Assembly: GCA_020086605.1 (NCBI GenBank)
Contig: JACBWW010000003.1
Span: forward strand, 51,246,106 to 51,310,105
Reading direction: 5' to 3'
Length of the DNA stretch: 64,000 nucleotides
Source: Lanius collurio
Lineage: Eukaryota > Chordata > Aves > Passeriformes > Laniidae
Both the position numbers and the translations under genes were made by a program. Numbering within the stretch: position 1 is the stretch's first letter; every line of letters begins with the position of its first letter. The notes under the pieces were generated by a model. It was not told the origin of the DNA. It saw only the letters and a list, made by a program, of their open reading frames with translations, and did not search any database. This document shows positions 56,773 to 64,000 of this stretch, in pieces.

Positions 56773-59453
56773 TCAAAGAACCACAGAATGGGTAAGGTTG
56801 AAAGGAAACACAGGGGGTGATCTGGTCCAACCTCCCTGCTCAAGCAGGCTTATCTTAGAGAACATGGCCCAGGATCGCATCCACCGGGACCCCTGGGTCT
56901 TTCTCTACAGAGCTGCTTTCCAGGTCATCCCCAGCCTGTGCTGGTGCATGTTCTTCCCCGGGTGCAGGATCCTGCACCTGCCTTTGTTGAGCTCCAGACA
57001 ATTCCTCTGAGAGAGTTCCATCTCTCCAGCCTGTCCAGGTCTTTCTAAAGAGCTCACAACACCCAAGTATTGACCACTCTCAGCTTTGTGTCATCAGTGA
57101 ACCTGCTGGGAAGGCATCTGCCCCTTGATCCAAGTCATCGATGAACAAGTTGAACAATACTGGGCCCAGTATGGAATCTTTGGGGACACCACTAGTGACA
57201 AACTGGACACGTGCCACTGATTACAACCTTCAGGAATCTGCTATTCACCCAGATTTTAGGTTACCTCTGTCCACTCATCCAGTCAACACTTCCTGATTTT
57301 TGTCTATGAGGATTTTGTGAGAGACTTGCTCAAGTCAAGGTAGACAATATCCATTGATCTCTCTTCACTGATGCAGGTAGTTGTTTCATTTTAGAAGGCA
57401 ATCTGCTTGGTCAAACCTGGTTTGCCTTTAGTCAATCCATGCTGAATACTTCTGATTATCTTCTTGTCATCCATATGTGCCGCAGTGCCTGCCGAGTGGC
57501 CAGCTCAGTGGACCAAGCACTGGGTATTGCCTGCTGCCATGGCAGAGGGAAGGTGCAGAGGGAGTGCGGGAGGCTGGGTGAGGTCCAGGCAAGGCTCGTC
57601 TCAGCCACTGGTGGGGAAGGCGCACGGAGAGACAAAGCAACGAGGGACTCTTCTTGGGAAAACAGGAACGAGTTTATTGGGGCCCAGGCAGGAGGGGCCA
57701 GGAAGAGCAAGCAGCAGCCCCTTGACAGGGGGTTTTATACCCCACTGCTCAGGGCGGAGCAAACATAAACCAACCAACAGCAGCACAGACAAGGACTGTA
57801 ACAGAGGCGGGGTACACACAACCACTGGGGAGAGAGGAAGGCGGAGAGGATGAGCTCGGGACAATGACAGAGCTAAGGGAGGGGACAGCGGTGGCCATTG
57901 CAGACGCGCGGGCTGTCACGTCTTTCCCGCCCTGGCCAACGAACTTTCCTGCCACACAGCCCGGGGGTGTCTGTGTTTGGGCGGGCAGCCGTCCTAGGGT
58001 TCCTGGGCTATTGAACCAAACCACTGGTCCTCTTGGCCAACGGGGTCCAGGACACCCTGGCTAGGGCTATGGCTCACTGCCACAAATATAGATACAGATG
58101 GCTTTCAGAATGAGATGCTCCATCACCTTTCCAGGGATTGAAGTGAGGCTGACTGGCCAATAGTTCCCTGTGTCCTCCTTCTTGCCCTTTTTGAAGACCA
58201 GGGTGAAATTTGCTTTTTTCCAGTCCCCATACACCTTTCCTAATTGCCATGACTTGCAAAGGTGACTGTGAGTGACCTCGCTATGGTGTCCAGAAGCTCT
58301 CTTGTGGACACGTCCTGTCAGAGCCCATGGACTTGTGGATGTCAAGTTTGCTAAGATGTTGTCTAACCCAGTCGTCCTTTACCAAGGAAAAGTCTTCTTT
58401 TCAAGACTCCTTTACCCTGGTCTGTATCAGAGAACCCTGAGGGCTGGTCATGTCAGTGAAGCCTGATGCAAAGAAGGTATTTGATAACTCTGCCTTCCCT
58501 GCATCCCTTATTATCAGGGTCCCCCTTCTGTTTACTAATGGGCCCACGTAATCCTTTTGTTTTTCTTCCATTATTGATGTATTTTAAGGAGTCTTTCTTG
58601 TTGTCCTGGATGTCCTTGGCCATATTTCATTCCAGATGGGCCTTGGCCTTCCTGGTTTCATTTCTACTTTGTCAATCTCTCTATATTCATTCCAAGTGGC
58701 TTGATGCTGCTTCTAACTCCTGTGCATTTCTTGCTTATGCTTGAGTAATGACGGGAGTTCTTTGTTCATTAATGCAGGTCTCTCCCTTTGCCTGATTTCT
58801 TGCTCATTGGTATGCATCATTATTGGTTCTGGAGGAAGTAATCTTTGGATAACAGCTAACTCTCTTGGACTCCTCTTCCTTGCAGGGCCTCCTTCAATGG
58901 AACTCTTCCAAGAATACCCCTGAAGCAGCTAACATGAGCTCTCCTGAAGTCCATGGTTGTAGTCTTACTTGCTGCCTTTCTTCCTCCTTTCCTGGTACTC
59001 AACTCCATATTTTCATGGTCACTGCAGCCAAGCCTGCCTCCAGCCTTCACATCTCCAAAAAGGAGATGGTGTTATTTCAAGGTTGAGCAGCTCACCATTT
59101 CTTGCGGGATCCTCCACTACTGGTGACAGGAAGTTGTCATCAATGCATTCAAAGGAAGCCCCTAGACTGTGCTTTGCTGTGTTGCTTCTTCAGCATATGT
59201 CAGGGTAGGTAAAGTCCCTCACAAGAACCCATGCCTGTGACTTTGAGGAATCTTCAAGCTGCCCAGAGAAAGCCTCATCTCCCTCCTCCACCTCATCAGG
59301 CAGCCTGCAATAAGCACCCACAGCAGTGTTGCCCTTATTGATCTGCTCTTTGATCTGAGCCCATAAACTCTCAACTTGCTCATCATCCACCCCAAGAGAG
59401 AGGTTGGTGCATTTCAAGTGTTTTCTCATATAGAGAGCAACTTCACCACATAG
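56773..59453 (-). mobile_element. Long 5'-truncated CR1 LINE, interrupted by an LTR
   Basis: Minus-strand CR1 of about 2.07 kb after removing the LTR at 57476-58084. It opens inside the endonuclease (VALYMRKHLKC, then LSLGVDDEQVESLW and WVLVRDFTYPDIC). It continues through GCSDHENMELS and TTTMDFRRAH, then a linker with many stops. The reverse transcriptase follows: DWKKANFTLVFKKGKKEDTG, then NYWPVSLTSIPGKVMEHLIL. The LTR interrupts here, and the text resumes with [44 protein letters not shown] and an FTDDTKL-like active-site segment. The 3' end is near 56773 with degenerate octamers. Multiple stops and frameshifts make it inactive. It shares orientation with CSMD3. Confidence 0.95.
57476..58084 (-). 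mobile_element. Solo retroviral LTR inserted in the CR1 reverse transcriptase
   Basis: A GC-rich, CpG-containing 609-base block that exactly interrupts CR1 coding text. On the minus strand it starts TGTGGCAGTGAGCC and ends CACTGCGGCACA, so the ends are inverted repeats with TG...CA. A TATAAAA box lies at 57739-57733 and AATAAA at 57678-57673, about 60 bases apart as in compact LTRs. No clean target duplication is visible; an ATAT occurs at both edges. No internal viral genes remain. It is younger than the CR1, and its promoter and poly(A) signals point the same way as CSMD3. Open frames up to 129 codons are LTR sequence, not genes. Confidence 0.85.
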
Positions 59454-62443
59454 TTGACCACAAAAAAGAAAGAAAATTTAGCTTTCTTTTTTTTTTTTTC
59501 CACTTCTAAAATATCTAATTAAGTAACATTATTTTAATGAATACCAAAACAGGCAGGTGAAAAACTTTGTGCATTCAAAAAATGTTCCATTAGAAAGAGG
59601 ATATTAAATAAAGCAATCTTTAAATATGTTCACTGATTTTTCAATAAAATCATATGGAGACAAGTAAAGGAATAAGAACCTATTTGAGGAATAACTCTTT
59701 TCTTCATGAATAAAATTTGCCCTAAAAATAGATCACTTTAAAAAATGCATATATTTGTATAATTTAACAAATTAAAAATTAAAGCATTTAGTAGGGTGTC
59801 CTATATATGTGCTTGTGACAATATAAAATACTGTTTACAATGAAATTCCCCATTTTGAAACATCAATCCATAATAATCACATTGCTAAAGCACAAGCATA
59901 ACGTCTTCCTCATCTCTTCATTCAAAGTGAAGGCAATGTAAGAGGAATGATCTAAAATAATAAAAAAAACCTCCTCAAATTTACTTGTTCTGAATTCAAG
60001 AGGCAGATGACAATGCTATTTATACAAAGATGATCTACAGAAGTCAATGATCTTAAGTTTGCTGACTTCTAATTGTGTCTAAAATTCAGAGCTTTGTTCA
60101 ATTTTTTTTCTGAAATGTAAAAAAACCCAAGCAAATGAACAACGCTCAAATTAATATTGAAAAAAATAGAACTTTGTTCTGTTCTTGGGGTTTTTCTTCT
60201 TTGTGTCAGGATCCTCTGTGTTCGATGCAATGACCATTGGTAGGGAACAATAAGACATTTATCACAAGAAATCTTTAAGGATGAGTGTTTAATCAAAGGG
60301 GGTCTGGCAAACAGTGAGAAAGAAATAAGAAACTTATTAGTGCATAATCACCTTTAGCAACCTTCTGCAGAATTCTGTGTTGGATAATTGTATTAGGCAA
60401 AATTAGGAGATATTCAATTGAATGGAATCACAGGGGTCCATTTTATACGTAAAGTTAGGTGTTTCTGGTATAAAACATTGATTCATAGAAGGAACTCTTG
60501 AAAATAATTGGTTATTTTTCTTTTATTGGACATGGCCCAAAAATACCTAAAGACCAATTATTGCATTGAGGCTTTAAGCCATTATGTCGAGAATTAAATC
60601 AAGAATCTCTCACATTCTTAGGTTATGTTTCAGTAATTTGTAACCACCACTGTTAAAATATGTAGGGTGGGGTTTTTTTTGTTGTTTTTTTATTCATCAA
60701 GCTTTTACCCCTTAATTTCCTCACTGCTACTGATTAGAGAATTATCTTCCCAAAAATCCTGTTTCCCTTCTGCATCAGTTTCTGCAGTAAATCATGCCAT
60801 TTTCTTGATACTCATTCACATACACTGAAAAGTTTGAGTTCCTTCAGTCTCTAGACAAAATGACAATTTTGAAATCTAACAGAACTTGTTTCCTCTTTTT
60901 CTGAATCCTTTTGTAAACTTTATTTTGCTTTAAGAAATGATACTGTTCAGATAATGACCTCTCTAATTATGTTTTTAAAAAAAACATGTTTTTCATATTC
61001 TCATGTAGTAGTCTTCTGCTTACACACTAGTAATGTTTAAGCATAGAGTTACTTTGGGAGTTTATCATACCTGTTCAAATTTACACAATATATTTTCACC
61101 TTGCCTTGGAGCAAGACCAAAACATACCCCAAAATTCTCCTGAAAAATGTTGTGTCAAAAAGAAGAATATATAACTCATTCAAGAATACAATTTTTATGC
61201 CAATTCATTTCAAAAGTGGCAGATTGAGAATTTGAACAATGGTCTGCAATTGAGCCCATTAGACTTCTATTTTGTTAAAAATATAAGTATTTTGCAAGTT
61301 AGCATATTCTTATCAAATCTTTTACATTCTCATCTGCAAAAACAAAAGTTGGATATATGCCTTGATTTTCTATCTTCCTCATTATCAGTTAGCATTTTTC
61401 AGGGAAGTAGGACTGGAAGATTGAGCAGTTATAAATATTTTTACTGGTAAATATATTGTTAAAAATAAGTTTGTAATTTTTTCAAGAGCATGGATAAACA
61501 TTAAATAGCTCTAAGCCAGCAATAGGAAATGAAAATAGGGTATTTCCAATGACACGCTTTTCTCATACATAATTAATTTTTTGCAGTGCTGGTAAAACAT
61601 GTTTTAACCAATCTGTATTAATCTATTAATGGAATGGTAATTTCAGCTGGAATGTTTTTGTACCCTCTGCAATATTTCATCAATGTTTTTTACAAAAATC
61701 ATTTGTATTTTGTCTGTGAATCTAGAAACTGATCTCAAGGTTGTCTGACAGAAATGTTTCATCACAATACTATCTTTATTGGTTTTGGTTGTGTATAGTA
61801 GTGATAGTGCCTTCATTTGATCAGCATAACCTCCTTCATTTCTCTGCAAACATTATTTCTCTCTAACAATATTTCTCTCAGAAAATAAGATTTACCCATA
61901 ATACAGGGTTCCCTACTACTTCTATATTTCTAATATGAGCAAGGGAAAACAATTTGACCAACAATATTTGTTATAATACAAGGAATATCCTATATAGAAA
62001 TCTTAAGATAATCAAACATGACAATAAGGTAAGACCCTGTTCCACAATTGTTTTGACAATTTCACATTTCTGTTTGCTCAATAGCCAGGTTAGTACTAGA
62101 CAAAAAGTCAGTCCTTAGGAAGTATTAACAGATCCCAAATCTACATTCCAGTAGTTGCAATTATGTTGTACACTGACATTTATATTCTACTTATTACTAG
62201 GTTTCTAGTTCTTATTACATAACATATATTTAAAATAAATGATAACTATAAATTTAGTAGAATATTAATCTAAAAATTAGTAGGCATAAATGCTGAGATA
62301 CATCATATATGTGAGCAAGAGATCAAAATATTCAAAAGAGAGGTTATTTAATCATAGTTTAAAATGTAATTATTAATCCAGAGATTAAAAATTGTTAATA
62401 CTAATGTATATATTCAACAACATTACTCTAGGATTTCTCTTAC
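59454..62443. other. Intronic single-copy DNA between the long CR1 and the Sushi exon
   Basis: AT-rich, with short T and A runs (about 59486-59499 and 60674-60692). The Sushi exon donor is at its right edge. No other exon or repeat recognised. Confidence 0.6.
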
Positions 62444-62638
62444 CTCTACAGATAGGAACAGGGAAGTCCCACGATGCTGTATTGACAGAGTTGGCTATGC
62501 AAGTAAGCTGTGGGTGTCCATCCAAAATATATCCAGTTACACAGCTGTATCGGATTTTGTCACCAACATCAAATCTTGTTCCATACAAAATACCCTTTGG
62601 TGGAACTCCTGGATTGCCACAGGAACTACTCTGTAATT
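62444..62638 (-). CDS. CSMD3: CSMD3 exon encoding one complete Sushi (CCP) domain
   Basis: This internal exon encodes a Sushi/complement-control-protein module of a large single-pass neuronal membrane protein of the CSMD family. CSMD proteins carry alternating CUB and Sushi domains outside the cell and are linked to dendrite development and complement regulation. Seen directly: 65 codons with the four Sushi cysteines (SSCGNPG, IRYSCVTGY, QLTCIAN, VPICR) and the conserved Trp in ASWDFP. The acceptor is a T-rich tract ending TTTTTCAG at 62639-62640, and the donor is G|GTAAGAG at 62443. Both ends are phase 1, as usual for Sushi exons, and the length is a multiple of three. The frame runs directly into the CUB exon at 25688. 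The assignment to CSMD3 rather than CSMD1 or CSMD2 rests on recalled paralogue sequences. The domain is probably Sushi 2, by recalled domain order. Confidence 0.9.
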
Positions 62639-64000
62639 CTGAAAAAGACATTTATGATTTAAAATGTTTTTATACCTAAAATGTTTTCATAGATAAATAT
62701 TTCATTTTTCTTAAGAAATAGAACACATAAATTAAGGCAGCTTTGGACTGATAGTGTGTTTTCATGGATATTACATAACTCTTAACACTGAAAATCCATT
62801 GCTGACTCAGGGTATTTAACATCTGCTTAAGTACCCACATAACCAAATGTAATGAGCATGAGGTTTTCCTTAAGCTCCAGATGTCTATATATATATTAAT
62901 GTAATACTGACATGAAAGAACATCAGATTCAAATAGAACAAAATTTGTAAGAAAAAATAAACTTAATCAAGACAAGAGAAAATAATAATAAGCATAAGCC
63001 TGAGCATGATCAGGAAGCTGTTTAATGATTTAATAGATTTTAGATAATGAGGAAAACAGATGAGATACTGTGGGTAACATATTTCTGAGCAAAGGATTAG
63101 TGTGAATTAAATCATGTGAAATACCACAGGTCTGGTAACTTCTATTATAATACAGAGCTTTAAAGCACTGAGAATCCAAAATGACTCATGGCCACTCTTA
63201 GTCTGATATCTGAGGCCATTGATTAGAGTTCAGTTTTAGTAGCTGGTACTCACACTTCAACTGTGTACCCTTTTGACTGGTGTTTCAACATCACAAGTAA
63301 CTTGATTACAACATTTTCAGTCATTTACTACCAAAGTCCTTCAGTTAATATACATTGAAACAGATTTTATGCAAGTGTGAATAAAAGACATTTCATAATC
63401 TCATTCTCAGCTCTTCAAAACTTGTACCAATTGTACTTATCAGCCTAATGGTAACAGGGAAGAGGCAAATCAGGTAAACCTGTATTTGGATCCAAATTCC
63501 CCTAATCTAAAAAGTAAGGAAAAAGATGGAAGAAGAGAGAGGTATGTATGTATTGTTTTAATTTCTTCTCCTGAATTCGATTTAACTAAATCATTCTTCA
63601 GTATCCCTGATGTGCTCGTGAGTGTGTGCACAACATATTTAAATAACTAAGCATTAATAGTAGGTTTCAATTAAAGAAAAAAGATATAAATGCTTATTAA
63701 AACAATCAGTAGGTCTTACAACATTCATTACATTCTCAAACTTTAATTCCCAGAACTTCCAAGAACTAGGATATACTACTAGACTTCTGATACCAGCCAT
63801 GAAACAAAACTATGTAACAGTTACTGAAAGGCAGAATCCACTATAATAATAAATATATTCTCTATATGCCAATACATATATATATACTATATATAAGATA
63901 TATGCTAACGATGAGTTCATTTGCAAGACTTGATGTACCAATCATGTTTTGATATGAAATGTTAAGTATGCATATTTGTTGCTGATGTCATTGCTGCTAT
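62639..64000 (-). other. CSMD3: CSMD3 intron upstream of the Sushi exon (partial)
   Basis: This is the 3' end of the preceding intron, with the acceptor at 62639-62640. It is AT-rich single-copy sequence with an alternating TA stretch near 63868-63905. I see no exon, repeat family or RNA gene in it. Confidence 0.75.

Noticed and set aside
57439..57853. Overlapping open frames of 109 and 129 codons
   Set aside because: They fall inside the solo LTR and its edge. GC-rich LTR sequence is open in several frames at once.
56773..59453. An active LINE
   Set aside because: The 5' end is missing, there are many stops and frameshifts, and an LTR splits the reverse transcriptase.

Overview
The window looks like avian nuclear DNA. 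It is AT-rich, single-copy intronic sequence carrying many CR1 LINE fragments and several short retroviral LTRs. The CR1 dominance and LTR types point to a bird, probably Neoaves; species is not resolved. There are no bacterial features, operons or CRISPR arrays, and I found no convincing RNA gene.

Only one gene can be supported. Two exons on the minus strand encode consecutive extracellular domains of a CUB and Sushi multiple domains protein, best matched by CSMD3. A 195-base exon at 62444-62638 encodes one complete Sushi (CCP) domain. A 208-base exon at 25481-25688 encodes the first part of the following CUB domain. Both have good splice sites. The junction is phase 1 and restores a continuous reading frame (...PICR-A-EDACGG...). 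The intron between them is 36,755 bases. The window also holds more than 25 kb of the next intron (1-25480) and 1.4 kb of the preceding one (62639-64000). All other sequence is intronic, and nearly all other open frames are chance or lie in repeats.

Repeat layout: CR1 pieces lie at about 5.5, 14.9, 17.7, 35.4, 37.0, 39.1, 41.9, 46.0, 50.4 and 51.1 kb. A long 5'-truncated CR1 with endonuclease and reverse-transcriptase remnants occupies 56.8-59.5 kb and is split by a 609-base solo LTR. Two copies of one short LTR family (about 290 bases, 6-base target duplications) lie in opposite orientation at 10.6 and 21.6 kb. A second LTR of about 450 bases lies at 20.5 kb. A third repeat family occurs four times (8.1, 20.0, 33.4 and 40.6 kb). 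A CpG-dense block with a 40-base minisatellite at 31.36-31.69 kb is bounded by an A-run and a T-run, and is the most unusual non-repeat-family feature.

I did not find a previously undescribed biological system. The points most worth checking are the CpG-rich block, an apparent Trp-to-Gly change at the end of the CUB exon, a possible antisense exon at 18.3 kb, and the LTR insertions.
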